Part shown: positions 23,469 through 35,076 of the stretch, in pieces | Layout of the letters: every line of letters begins with the position of its first letter | How positions within the stretch are numbered: the stretch's first letter is position 1 | Origin: Dendrocalamus latiflorus | Lineage: Eukaryota > Streptophyta > Magnoliopsida > Poales > Poaceae | DNA: 64,000 nt | NCBI GenBank assembly: GCA_017311315.1 | Contig: CM029612.1 | Location: forward strand, 26,696,058 to 26,760,057 | Direction of reading: 5' to 3' | Made by a program: the position numbers and the translations under genes | Notes under the pieces: model-generated | The model's database searches: none | What the model was told of the DNA's origin: nothing | Seen by the model: the letters and a program-made list of their open reading frames with translations, nothing else

Positions 23469-23880
23469 AGAGCTACCACTAGTGGATTTGAGGTGGAACG
23501 CTTAATTCATGGAGCCGGTTCAATTCGTTTGGACTTACCACAATGTGGACTAGGGGAGACCGATAAATCTCCAAACACCACTGTAAAAAGTAACTGTGTC
23601 ATTATGGTTTGTTTTCTCGCGCTCAATTTACATTCAAGCAATTTATATTTATATAAATAAATTGATTGCTTGTCATCTTAGAATTGTAAACCTTGACATA
23701 AATTTAGGTTGTTGGTGCACTTAGGTGAAACTAGTACATTTAGGCGTTATTTGTGCTAAACCAATTTGAGTTAAGCTTTCGCATTGTATACTTGATCTTA
23801 GCCAAATAATTGTTAGAAGAGAAAATTTTAAAACTGCCAATTTAGCCCCCTCTTGACGGCCTCCTCGATCTTACAATAGG

Positions 23881-24960
23881 TGAGGAACAATGGTGGTGGT
23901 GGCAGCTCCCGACTGGACATGGGGAAGAAGGTGGCGCCGACGTGCTTGGGTTAGGGATCACAAATTGGGTGAGGGGAAATGTAATTGGAGATGTGAAATG
24001 TGAGATGACACTGACATTCGTGGAAGAAGTTCACCAAAGCGACCAGAAGACAAGGGGAAGCGATGATAGGTGCATGGGCATGGCAAGCTCGAGCTCGAGC
24101 TGAGCTTGGGAAAGAAGAGAGGAAAGGAAGGTGAGGAGCTATTTATAGCACGGAGGGGTGCTATAGTGGTGCTGTAGCCGGTGATCGAGCAATAGGATGT
24201 GTCATGGGCTTTGTGTTGCTTTGATGCGGTCTTTGATCATAGCTTGGGCATCAAGACGGCCATGGCAGGGCATGGGTGAGGTGATGGTGATGCGATGGAT
24301 GGCACAGGGTGACACGATGGTCAGAGGCATCGGTGGTTAAACAATGCAGTACTGCTTATTGGGCACGCGGCTAGGCGCTGCATGGGCAAGGGCAACGCAT
24401 GTTGCATGCAGTGCAAGTGAACGTAGCTCAGGGCACATCACAGCATGAGCGCGACGCATGGACAGGCATGGTGCATAGGTGTAGGTCGGGGTGCAGACAG
24501 GATCAGGTGTGCGCACACGACCGATTGGCTATGCTTGGAGTAGAGGAAGCAGAGAGGGGGAGAAGACGAGGCCGAGTCGGAGGTCAATGGGCTGGGGAGA
24601 AGAAAAAGTTCAGCTGGCCCAACTTGAAATTCTTGAATTTGGATTTTGGAATTCAAGTTTAGATTCAAATTTGAATTTTCTCTTGTTGACATTTTTGAAG
24701 AGTTCAGCATTTTAATTTTATTTTCCAATTTAAAATTTCAGGTCAAAAATTTTTTAATCAAATTCAGGTTTTGTGTTAATGAATTGAATTTGAATTTGGG
24801 TTCTCAGATTGTTGAATTGACATATCATTATTTCAATTTTCCAATTACTTTCAGTCTCTTGTGTATTTTCCTAGTTTTAAATATGGCTATTCTTTTATTT
24901 ATTCTTTCCTTTTTTATTATTATATTTTTATGTGTGTTACTCTTTGAATTACTTTGCATA
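23881..24960 (-). mobile_element. Gypsy-M 3' LTR, middle segment with promoter
   Basis: A GC-rich part (23881-24600) and a very AT-rich part with AAATTCAAATTTGAATTT-like runs (24600-24960), the order expected when a gypsy LTR is read from the minus strand. A TATA box TGCTATAAATAGC lies on the minus strand at 24138-24150. The segment rejoins 41666-41761 when LTR-G (flanked by GCATA) is removed. No gene was seen. Confidence 0.6.
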
Positions 24961-25213
24961 TGTACCATCCCAAAATTTTGCCCCGAGCACCGCTGCCATC
25001 GCCACACCATGTCTCTGGCCATGCCGCCACCTTTGACATATTCCTTGGGTCCCTAATGACCCATTTTACTAGTTGGCCATGCCTCCCGCCAGTCATCTCG
25101 TCGGCACCATCACCCTCTACAGCCGCATCCCTATTCTATTCGCTTAATTCCAGAGAAGCCTTTGTGTTTCACTCATTTATTTTTGCTTGGCCCATAATCA
25201 CATGAAATATCAT

Positions 25214-25272
25214 TGTTCAATGGTAGAGGAGCTGGCTTGCAAACAATAGGTTGTGAGTTCAATTCCTAGGGG
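25214..25272 (+). other. tRNA-like / SINE-like motif (A box and B box)
   Basis: TGGTAGAGGAGCTGG resembles a pol III A box, and GAGTTCAATTCC, 20 bases on, resembles a B box. The piece between reads CTTGCAAAC, like an anticodon loop. Arms do not pair as in a working tRNA. It is probably a tRNA-derived SINE remnant inside LTR-G. This is a weak call. Confidence 0.35.
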
Positions 25273-25842
25273 GAATGCATGCACCGTGTTGACTTCCAAA
25301 ATTTTTTCTTAGACTCAATGAGATGTGGGACCCACCTATCATACTCACAAATTCCCAAAATTCCAGAAAAAAAAGATTCCAATAATATTCTTTGTTTTGC
25401 TTTTTTTTTTGAATTTCCATTCCCTTCGGTCTTCCGAAAGCCCATTCTCCGTCGTCTGAACTCCAAATCCAGTTATTCAAATTTCTAAATTCATCTAAAA
25501 CCATAATATTTCTTCTAGCATATATTTTATATTTTTATAATATTATCTTTATTTATTTATGTTTCTCATTTTGTGCGTAGAAACCGACGTCGCCGAAAAA
25601 ATTCTTGACCCATAGCAACAAGATCCAGTCCACGTCTAAGAAGACAAGTGTACTTTGATCATTTCATACCTATGTTTACCAAAATCACTTTAATATTGTA
25701 AATGTAATTGCATTGCCATGTTACATAAAATGTTAATTTCTGTCTTAAGGTTATTAGTTAATTCAATAATTGTTATACCCTCATTTGATGTTGACAACCA
25801 TGTATCTTTATCACTCTAGGCTTCCCTTATCTCAGTATTGAT

Positions 25843-26206
25843 GATACGGCATAAATTAGAGAACCCTAATTTGTGCATGAGTGGCCCGATTCTTCACGGT
25901 ACAAGAAAATATACAACTTAATCTTCTACTTGTCTTGACCAAGAAAACAACAATAAATTTCTGATTTAACAACAGTAGTAATAGCTGTAGCCATGCACAA
26001 CAACTCCTTGTTACAGCCGAATAGTAGTAGTGGATTGATCTGTTCCAACAGCAGCAGTGTATTGATCTATTCCACATCTCTCCAACCCGAGCAGTAGTAG
26101 CAGTGTTGATTCAACAACCCTCCTGTTTCTTCCCAATAGCAACAATAGCTTTAACAATTTCCCTGGATCAACATCAATAGCAAAAGCACCCAACCGAACC
26201 TATAGC
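25843..26206. mobile_element. Insert B, left part (unclassified insertion in LTR-G)
   Basis: LTR-G similarity stops near ATCTCAGTATTGATG, and unrelated sequence starts ATACGGCATAAATTAGAG and AACCCTAATTTGTGCATG. It contains AGCAGTAGTAG-type triplet runs (25970-26110). Its right part continues after CACTA-3 at 39990, so the insertion totals about 0.7 kb. No coding domain or clear terminal repeat was recognised. It could be part of a copia LTR or leader. Confidence 0.45.
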
Positions 26207-27046
26207 CACTTGTAGGACCGAACTGGCAACAGAGGGGGGGGGGGTGAATGGTGCCTTCAAACCGGCCCAAGTATTCTCACAATCCTTTTTCTCCGATAGC
26301 TACAGAAGCTATGAAGAAAGAGATCAATTGCTCAACTTGTTTATCTTTTGATTCCTGCGTCAATCGACCAGGAGAATCTAACCATAAACATAAAACGACC
26401 TTAGATCACGAAATTACATACTGGTCGAAGTCCCTCTACTGCACCCGAGAATAACATCAAGGTCGAACTCAGAACAGAGTAAAGTCGAGGCGCACGACCG
26501 CAGGACTAGGACTTCGAAGAACTTTCGGCTCAAAGATCCAAAGCACATGAAACTTGAACTCTAGAAGGAACACGATCTCTAAAAGAGAAATTACCAAGAA
26601 AAAGCAAACTTGATATAGTGATCGAACTGAACCGCACAGTCGAAGATGAAACAGAGGAGCTCAAGGCACACGACCATGAGATGCAAACTCTCTCCGATTC
26701 AACTTTTGCTCTCGGGAATGGACTGGCCAAATGGCCTTGAAATTGATTCCCCGTTCTGAGCAAAACAAAACCAAGCCTTCACACCTCAAATCAAGAAGAC
26801 CAGAACTGACCCGAGAACCAGAAAAAGAGAGATAGAGAGGCAAACACACAATCAACCAAACATCGTAACAAGTGAATTCAAAAGAGGAACAGAGATGAAT
26901 GATTGATCATGGAGGTTTCTACAGCCACTCCAACTGGGAGATACTTGAGCACACTTGCTGTATCCTGAGAACGCACACAAAAATAAACAGAGAAGAACAA
27001 GCAACTTGGGAACTGAATCTCACCGAGCACCCGAGCTCTACCCTCT

Positions 27047-27056
27047 CTATTTATAG
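27047..27056 (-). promoter_or_regulatory. TATA box in the copia 3' LTR
   Basis: CTATAAATAG on the minus strand, in a GC-balanced context (GAGAGGG downstream), about 1.45 kb into the LTR. It fits the U3/R promoter of this LTR. Confidence 0.6.
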
Positions 27057-27775
27057 CCTTCTGCTACCGGGGGGAGAACCCGTTAACCCTCACCTAACAC
27101 CGGGGTTTACCACTCACTTTACCCACTAGCAACAATAGACTCCAGTGCTTTATCTGCTAACACCAACGGCTTCACTGCTTTGCCCGTTAACGCCAACCAC
27201 TCATGTGCTTTGCAGAGACACAGCTTCCCTTTGCAGCTTTCCACATTTCTCCAAAATGCCACTATGTTGCCTTCCCAGAAGCTTCCTCCGCAGCTTGCTG
27301 TCCACGGCTTGCAACCACCTCACTGGCCTCATCGTCTTCGGCATCTCTCCGACCGCTTTCGACCTCAGCACCACCTGTGCCTAGTCCGGTCATCTCATGC
27401 CTCGCCACGACTAGCCTCAAGATCTTGCAACCATCACAGACAAGAGCACATTCATAGCACCACACAAAACACTTGAAACAACCTCTGCATTAGTAAAAGT
27501 GAAGTTTAAACCTACTCCACAACGTTGTAAGTGAGATAGATTAGTCGAAATGTCAAAACAATAAATGCACAAGGTCTACGACTACCTCACAAGTCTTTAC
27601 GACCGATTCCCAGCTGATACAACCGCTTCTGGAAGCCATACGACCAGACAACAGAAGCTACGACTTTCAGCCTAAGTCTATAACGTGATCGAATGGACTT
27701 CTGACCACAACCGACCGCGCTACGACTTCACCTGAGTGCTTCTGATCGCTTCCTGTGATAACGTGGTCATAGGCC

Positions 27776-28390
27776 ACGACTTTTGAACGTGGTCGTGACC
27801 CAACTGCCGACTACCGACCACGACAGAGTTTCACTGCTGACAAAGGATAATGTGGTCGTAAAATTGTCTGGGGACTTCCGACCACGAACAAAGAGATGCG
27901 TTCGAACCGCGTCCAATCGCTTCCATTCAACATGGTCGAAGGCTTCGAGCGCTGACTTCCGACCACAGCGGTCGTGGCTTCAACTTACGACTTTCGATCG
28001 CCTTGCTTCTGACCACAACTATCATGGTCGTAGGAGCGTTCCTACCACAACCAACGTGGTCGTACCAGCTACCGACCACGGCCAACGTGGTCATAGAGGT
28101 GTTCAACCACGGCCAACATGGTTGTACCAGCATCCGACCACGGCCAACGTGGTCGTAAGTGCATTCGACCACGACCAACATGGTCTTAAAGCTCCCTGGT
28201 GGCTTTCGACTACGGCCTCCGACCACGACCAATGTGGTCGTAGCTGCGTTCGACCACAGCCAGAGATGTCGTAAATGTCATAACATGGTCGTAAACTGTC
28301 CTGATGGCCTTCGACAATGCCCAAAGTAGTCGTAAACCACCCCAGTGACCTACAACCACGCCCAATGTGGTCGTAAGGTCTTTCGACCAC
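27776..28390. repeat. Array of palindromic CGACCAC...GTGGTCG units in the copia LTR
   Basis: More than ten units of the form CGACCACGGCCAACGTGGTC, often followed by GTA, occur at roughly 45-65-bp spacing. Each unit is an inverted repeat able to form a hairpin. Decayed relatives of the units are present in the SIRE-like LTR at 17640-17780. The array lies in the 5' (U3) third of the LTR in minus orientation, upstream of the TATA box, where enhancer-like elements would lie. Confidence 0.9.
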
Positions 28391-28499
28391 TCAAACAGGG
28401 CTACGATTTCGCAGAAAACACCCAAAACAAACTCAATCTTTCCAAACCAAATGTCAATTACTCATCACAAACATGTGGTCACCTCCACATGGTCTCTCA

Positions 28500-28510
28500 A
28501 TCTCCCCCTT
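28500..28510 (-). other. Polypurine tract of the copia element
   Basis: The minus strand reads AAGGGGGAGAT directly before the LTR start TGAGAG, as needed for plus-strand DNA priming. Confidence 0.8.
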
Positions 28511-30249
28511 GATGAGTATATTGACAAACACCGAAAAAGCATAAAGTTGAGTTTGTGTTTTTGTGTTTTTGATTTAACAGACGAGGTCATACATGGTCAT
28601 CAAGAGAGAAACAGAGAGATTAAGACCATGTTGACAAAAAGGAGCAGTAATAGAAAGAACAATTTTTCCTTAAGAGCTCCCAAAAATCTCCTTTTTTATG
28701 CCTTTTTCTCCATTATTCTCCCCCTTTTGGCAATAAAATCATCAAGATGCAAGGAAGAGAATAAAATCATGAGTATGGATGGAATGGCTGAATATTATTC
28801 ATTTTAAGCATGATGAGCCATGAAGATTATCCAAAATGACCTTGAAGTATTACAGCAAGCCATAATATATATAAGAATGCTATCAAGATCATGACTACGC
28901 ATGTATAATCAAGCTAAACCAAAAGGTCATAATCTGAGAATTAATCGAATTTCTTAGCATGTCAAGGTCAACCATCAATATAGTCTAGCTAAAGGCATCC
29001 AAAGATGATGCAGGCCATGTCAATAATCTAAGTGGAACCAAGAAGCTAGTATTTAGTCAGTTTAGAGTGCTACAAGTTCAAGAATGAATCATTTGTTCAA
29101 GTACTTGGTCTTTTTGTGTAATTAAGTAAATTTAGCACAATTGACATGTTTTCTTTATAGAAACTCATGGTTGTTATCAACCAAGATTTTTGTTTAGTCA
29201 TGTGCTAGATCTCAAGCTTTATGCGACTACTCCAAGCGAGAAGCTTAAGGAGATAGTCTTGGTCATCCAAAACCCCCCTGAGTTCATGCCTAGTGCAATG
29301 GCAAGCAATCTCATGAGAAAGAATTGGTGAGATCGGTTTTTTCGCACAAAAGAGATTTTTTACTTTTGTTGAAATTAGTTAAAGAACAAAGAGTTAATGA
29401 AAAACTCATGCTTCATAAAGGAACTAGCATAGCTCAATCTAAAGCTCAATAGAGATTCAAGGCTCAACTCAGCCTATTTGACACGGCATGAATTATAAAA
29501 GGATAACTAAAGACAGACTAGTTTCAAGAGCTAACATGACATGATTTAATTCAAGTTGTGCATTTTAATCAACCTATCATGGCAAAGACTGGGCTACACA
29601 TATAAAGTCACGATAAATCTAGCAATGTAGCACAGATCATGGCAACATATAATGCATTGTACACATGTCATATACAAATAATAATCAAGGCTCCATGTAG
29701 TTATATTACAATGCAGAAAGACATGAAATGCAAGAAAATCCAGCTCCGCCTCAATATGTGATGCACTTTTAGTTCAAGTTGAGGTATGACAACATTAAGA
29801 TCTAGAAGCTCCCAAATGAACTCCCCCTGAACCAAAGCAATAAAAACGAGAAGCTGGCAAGAAAAATGCAAAAGGCAGTCCTTAAAGTATAGACAAGATA
29901 TAGAGAATACTATGGCTGAGACTGACTCTCATCTACCCCATATGACTCTAGGACTATTAGCTGAACATCTAACATACTAAGGAGCAAACACGTACCCCGT
30001 CTACCCGAGGGTGGCCCAACCCTCGCTAGAATCTATAAGAAGTGAGTGAGCTCAACCTAGTGAGAAGAGAAACAACTAATAAGCAGCATCCTAGAATCAC
30101 AAGATGAGAGGAAGAAGTCTAAACAACTAGACAAGAGAAATACTCTAATCTATGCTAGAAGGACTAACCCCAATGCACCCATATGCAATGCAACAGAAAG
30201 GAGTAAGAGCATAATAAACAAGATAAAGCATGAAGCGCAAAACTCCCCC
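28511..30249 (-). other. Noncoding stretch between copia RNase H and 3' LTR
   Basis: 1.7 kb, AT-rich, with no long frame on either strand. SIRE elements often carry an env-like gene here; none is visible in this copy. CTCCCCCT-type pyrimidine runs at 29821 and 30243 resemble extra polypurine tracts on the minus strand. Confidence 0.6.
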
Positions 30250-31958
30250 TCACAACAGTCCATAAGGACAGACTACCCCAAGCTCTCCCCACAAGGCTGA
30301 AAACCTAGAGCTATCCAAAGGCTTGGTAAAGATATCAGCCAACTGGTGGTCACTCTCCACAAGGTCTCTAAGGAAGTGATATCGGATATCAATGTGCTTG
30401 GTCCGAGAATGCTGCACTGGGTTCTTAACAATGTTAATGGCAGAAGAGTTATCACAAAAGAGTGAAACATTGTCTATGGCTAACCCAAAGTCCCGCAAGG
30501 TCGAAGCCATCCAAAGCACCTGGCTGCAGCAACTGGCGGCAGCAACGTACTCGGCCTCTGCGGTGGACTGTGCAACACCGGACTGCTTCCTAGAAGACTA
30601 AGAAATAAGAGAAGTGCCAATGAATTGGCAGGTGCCAGAAGTGCTCTTCCTATCTATCCTACAGCCAGCAAAGTCCGCATCCGAGTAGGCTCTCAAGGAA
30701 AGACAGGACAAGGAAGAGTACCAGATACCATAGTCAATGGTAGCTCGAAGGTACCGAAGAATGCGCTTCACCGCCTGGCGGTGAGATACGCGAGAAGAAG
30801 CCTGAAAGCGAGCGCACAGACACACGGAGAAGTGTATGTCCGGTCTCGAGGCAGTGAGGTACAAGAGGGAGCCAATCATGCTGTGATACTCCTTCTGATC
30901 AACTGGCTTGCCGTCCTTATCTGGGTCAAGTGAAGCTGTAGACGCCATGAGAGTTGACACAGGCTTACCATCACTCATGTCGAAGCGACTCAGGAGGTCA
31001 CGAGTGTACTTGCCCTGATGCAAGAAGGTACCCTCCCGCGTCTGCTTGATCTGGAAGCTGAGGAAGAAGGTCAACTCACCCATCATGCTCATCTCAAACT
31101 CGGTGCTCATGACATCCGAGAACTGTGAAACAAGAGCATGAAAAGAGCCACCAAAGATGATATCATCCACATAAATCTGGACGAGTAGAAGGTCAGTGCC
31201 ATGCCTACGAATATACAAGGTCTTATCTACTTTACCCATCTCAAAATCATGACTCAACAAATAGGACTTAAGCCTCTCATACCAAGCTCTAGAAGCCTGC
31301 TTAAGTCCATACAATGCTTTGGAAAGCTTGTAGACATGGTTTGGGTATTTGGGGTTCTCAAAACCTAGAGGCTGTCTCACATAGACTTCTTCCTCAATAA
31401 AACCATTGAGAAAGGTACTCTTGACATCCATCTGGAAAGCTTGAAACTCTTAGAAGCTGTGAAAGCAAGCAGGATTATAATGGCCTCAAGTCTAGCTAAA
31501 GGGGCAAAAGTCTCTTCAAAATCTAGACTCTCAACCTGGGAGAAGCCCTATGCTACCAGTCTAGCCTTGTTTCGAATGACAACCCCATCCTCACTCTGCT
31601 TGTTCTTGAACACCCACTTAGTCCCAATGATATTGTGACCTCGAGGGGGCTCAATAAGCGACCAGACCTTGTTTCTCTCGAAATTTTCTAACTCCTCATG
31701 CATGGCACTGACCCAAGATTCATCAGAAAGAGCATGACAAACGTCCTTGGGCTTGAATGAGGCAACAAAGGCAGAGTAGAGACAGAAGTGAGACATGCCG
31801 TATTTTGAGTGAGTGACACGCTCGAAAAGGTCTCCGATCATCTGCTCTTAAGGATGGTCTTTTTGAATATGTTGGGGAGGTCCTGGATAAGAAGAAGAAG
31901 TGGCCTCTACCTCATGAGCTGACGAGGTAGAAACAGAGCCACTAGCTCCAGAGGAAGT
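30250..31958 (-). pseudogene. Copia reverse transcriptase and RNase H (broken by two stops and a frameshift)
   Basis: Minus strand. RT starts with WVSAMHEELENFERNKVWSL and GTKWVFKNKQ; after a stop come FLNGFIEEEVYVRQPLGFE, ALYGLKQASRAWYERL and the catalytic YVDD (QIYVDDIIFG). The RNase H part has YSDADFAGC, RKSTSGTCQFIG, FCDNSSAIN and KHIDIRYHFLRD. A TAG at 31548-31550 replaces the usual Gln codon of VAQGFSQ, and a TAG at 30598-30600 replaces the Trp codon of SWSSRKQS. A 1-nt loss in a T run at about 31436 shifts frame before MDVKSTFLNG. It would copy element RNA into cDNA but cannot work as written. Confidence 0.9.
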
Positions 31959-31963
31959 AGAAG

Positions 31964-34900
31964 TGTAACATCCCAAAAATTTTATTTGCCTTTTATTTGT
32001 TTTTCTGGAGTTTATTTGGATTTTCTGGATTTTTGTTCAAAGTCTAAAGCAAGAAAATGAATTTAAAATATTTTATTAAAGCCAAAAAGAGTTTATTTGA
32101 TTTTTCCTAGCCTTCCCTAAATTTTTAATTAATTTTTGAGAATTTTCTGGAATTTAAAATCAATTTTAAAGGTTAAAAAGTATTTTATAAAATTATTAAA
32201 TGGAAATCTGAAATTAAAAATATTTTTACTAAGTCTAAAATGCTTCCAGGAATATTCTATAATTTTTCTGGAATTTTTAGACATTAAATATTATTTTTCT
32301 AAGTATTTGCAAAGCTTCTAGTATTTTCTGAAAATTTAATCCGAAAATAAAAATCAATTTATTCCAAGCCCGCCACGTGTCGCTCTCAGATTAAATCCAC
32401 CTCTCTCCACGTTTTAATCCTAGCCATCCACCACAACTTACCCCTTCATAAAATCCAAAGGACATGAGCCATCCAGTTGCCACGTGTCAACAATCCGACG
32501 GCCCGTACCCCTTCATTCTCCTCCCTCTCTATGACACATGGGACCCACTTGTCATATGTTTCTTCTTCCTCCCCTTCTTCCTCCTCTAGTCTTCTCTCTC
32601 TTCCACCATTGATGCCGAATGAAAGCTTCAATTCCCGGCCGTTACTACCTCTTTAACCGTCGTTTAAGGGTGGAAACGGAAGCCCTCATCACTCCCCACT
32701 CACGCCCGGCCACCTTCTCCCTTTAATCCCCCTCTAAATCCGCGGCCGTTTCTTCTCTCACCATCTATAAAATCCCTCCCCATGCCCGGTTCCTCCTCCC
32801 ATTCGGCCTCCCTCTCACCGCCGCCCCTCCCCTCCCGTTCGGCCGCCACCCCGCCGCCCTTTGCCGCCGCCCCGGCCGCCTCCCGGCCCGCCTCCCGCCG
32901 CCGCCCGCGCTTCACCACCGCCGCCTCCTCCTTGCGCCGCCGCCGGCCGCCCCGAGTCCCGCCGCCGCCACCGGTGAGTGCGCCGCCGCCCCACCTCTCC
33001 CCGCCGCCGCTCGCCGCCCCGCCTCCGGCCACCGGCCGGCCATCTCCCGTGCCGCCCGTGCACGCCGCCCGCGTGGCCGGCCTCGCCCGCGTGGTCGCCC
33101 GCGTGGCCTCCACGTCACGCCCGCATGGCGCCATGTGGTCGGTGTGCCACGTCGGCAAACCCCGCGGTCCATGGACTTGGTCCACGGTAGACCGGGCCCA
33201 CCGGTCATTCAAATCATTTTTCCCGCTCAGAAAATTCGAAATTGCTGACGTCATAAATAGCAATTTTCAGTACAAAAATAATTCCCGAAACCAGCCTTTT
33301 CCTTTTTCCCTCCTGTTAATCTTCCGAAAGCCATAACTTCTTCATTTTAACTCCGATTTAACCTGTTCAAATTTCTAAATTCTTCTAAAATCCTAAACTA
33401 CCCAAATCTAGACTCTTTTTGAATTTTTGAATTTTATTTGAATTTTGTTTGAATTTTCTTTTGATTCTTCGCGTGTAGATTACGACGAATCCGGAGAATA
33501 TTTCTTCGACGAATCGCAGCAAGACTTCGAGCAAGGCAAGTTACACCTTTGACCATGTTGATCCCAGTAATTTAAATTATTTATGTTGTTTTTAAATTTA
33601 TATGCATGCGTATTTTTATTCAAATTAGTTCAAATGTGCTTAAAACTTTAGTTACACCCAATTTCCTTTGTATGGACAATTTCGATATTGAACGAACATA
33701 CCTTGTCACCATAGATGAAAACCTAGTTGGTACATTAGTATTAACTAGAACACTTTATGGAATTGCTTAGCCATGCTTAGAATAATTCGGGTGGGAAGAT
33801 TTGTTTCACATAAAATGATAAAGTTTTCGAGGGTATTCTTGACTTCGGTGAGTCAAGAATGATTATGAGATGTTTTCAAACAAATTATAAAACCTGTTCT
33901 TAGACTTGGGCATTGGTATGGTGGTGGGTGCTTGCTGGCATGCATCGTAGTTTGTTGACTCGTTGTTGACTGCCAGGCACAAGGGGTATGCGGGTAGGCC
34001 TAAGTCAAATTAAGGACCGGTCTGTGAGCTACTAATACAAAGTCACACCGTACTACCACAAGTCTGGAATGGGACAGACCTAGCTAAGTAATTTGTGAAG
34101 TTCCATTTTAGTTTTCGCTATAGGCTGAATGTGAGCGTGGCGTAGGCCATGGGAAGTCTCACATGGCACAAGAGGGGGCTCCAACATGTGGATTCATGTT
34201 GTGGTGAAACCTTAGTGGCGGCGTAACTAATTTGGCAATGGAACATTGGAACAGCCTTGTCATGAACTCTCAGCCGCACACCTAAGGCAGTGTGTAAATC
34301 GCATGGCAAAACGAGAGAGCATGTCTTGTGGGTAAAGTTGTACACCTCTGCAGAGTAATAAACTATCCTGGATAGCCGTGTCCACGGTCAAGGACATGCT
34401 TAGTATGGTTTTTCACGGATTAGACTTTGGTTTTTATTAAAACCTGGTTTGTGGAACTTGTGAAATCTTTTGGAAAGATGGTCCGGGTGGGATGCTCGTG
34501 GTTAGGTTAGTGTTTGGTCGGAGCCTGCACTAACGATATTATTTTGTTAAATTCTTGTTTCTATCTATTGTATCAAATTCAGCTTTTGCACTTATTATTG
34601 ATATTTACTCCAATGATACTGTTTGTGCAAATAAACCATAATATGCCTTCTTTTGTAACCCCTTATGCATGCATACACTCTGTTATATTTCCCTGGTGTA
34701 ACTTGCGTAAGCACTTCGTGTGCTTACCTTGGGAGTACTTTATGTGCTCACCTTGCTAAAATCTGTTGCCAGAGGATGACGTCTACAACTTCGGTGAGGA
34801 TGGTGACGACTAGGCCACGTCTTACAGTCAATTCGCCTTGTGGGAAGGCAGGATGGGCTGCTCCTTTTATTTATCTTCCGCTGTTTACTTTTATGTTTGG

Positions 34901-35071
34901 CCATGAAGCCACCCTATTGTAAACCTGGCCATAAGGCCCGTACTCTTGCTTTATAATAAAGTTTGGTTATCATGCGTGATATGTATCACTGTTCAACCTG
35001 TGTGCACTAGCTTTTCCTGGGATAGTGCGAATACACAGTGGGTTCTGGAGTTGCTGCTCCGGGTCCCGACA
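31964..35071 (+). mobile_element. Solo Ty3/gypsy LTR (3108 bp) in copia pol, perfect TSD
   Basis: Starts TGTAACATCCCAAAAATT and ends CTCCGGGTCCCGACA. Flanking AGAAG is present on both sides (31959-31963 and 35072-35076). The copia pol frame is split by it between integrase and RT. From the left: A/T-rich block, TATA box, GC-rich block (32780-33190) and a long AT-rich part. It ends with a poly(A)-signal-like AATAAAG near 34957 and the CTAGCTTTTCCTGGGATAGTGC end block. Same superfamily of LTR as 14791-17255, LTR-G and Gypsy-N, but a different family. Open frames at 32700-33336 lie in the GC-rich block on both strands and are not credible genes. Confidence 0.93.
32765..32772 (+). promoter_or_regulatory. 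TATA box of the 31964 solo LTR
   Basis: CTATAAAA is followed by a CT-rich start region and the GC-rich block. A possible splice donor, CCG|GTGAGTG, follows at about 32971, as seen when LTR transcripts are spliced. Inference from motif and position. Confidence 0.65.
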
Positions 35072-35076
35072 AGAAG

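Larger units (their letters stand above)
20149..23875 (+). mobile_element. Solo LTR (about 2.8 kb without the hAT insert), probably Ty1/copia
   Basis: Begins TGTTAGTTCAAGCTCC and ends CCTCGATCTTACA. Flanks are ATGGG (20144-20148) and ATAGG (23876-23880), a 5-bp duplication with one G-to-A difference. It contains degenerate repeats of CATCATGAGTTGATGCAT (about 21100-21250), a second set of TGCGAATGTGTTTTACAAG (about 21470-21740) and a strong TATA box (TATAAATA, 22230-22237) on the plus strand. No coding domain was seen. A hAT element is nested at 22551-23468. Confidence 0.72.
26211..28499 (-). mobile_element. Copia element 3' LTR (2289 bp)
   Basis: On the minus strand it starts TGAGAGACCATGTGGAGG (28499), next to the polypurine tract, and ends CAGTTCGGTCCTACA (26211). 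It carries a minus-strand TATA box (27047-27056) and a long array of palindromic repeats (27776-28390). Frames within it (27145-28390) are LTR sequence. Confidence 0.88.

Noticed and set aside
27776..28390. CRISPR-like array
   Set aside because: Units are palindromes with variable spacing inside a plant retrotransposon LTR; there are no uniform spacers and the genome is eukaryotic.
30625..30933. 102-codon plus-strand frame
   Set aside because: It is the antisense of the conserved copia reverse transcriptase and RNase H coding region.
32700..33336. Overlapping long open frames on both strands (184-187 codons)
   Set aside because: They lie in the GC-rich block of a solo gypsy LTR with Pro/Arg/Ala-rich low-complexity translation on both strands; no domain was seen.
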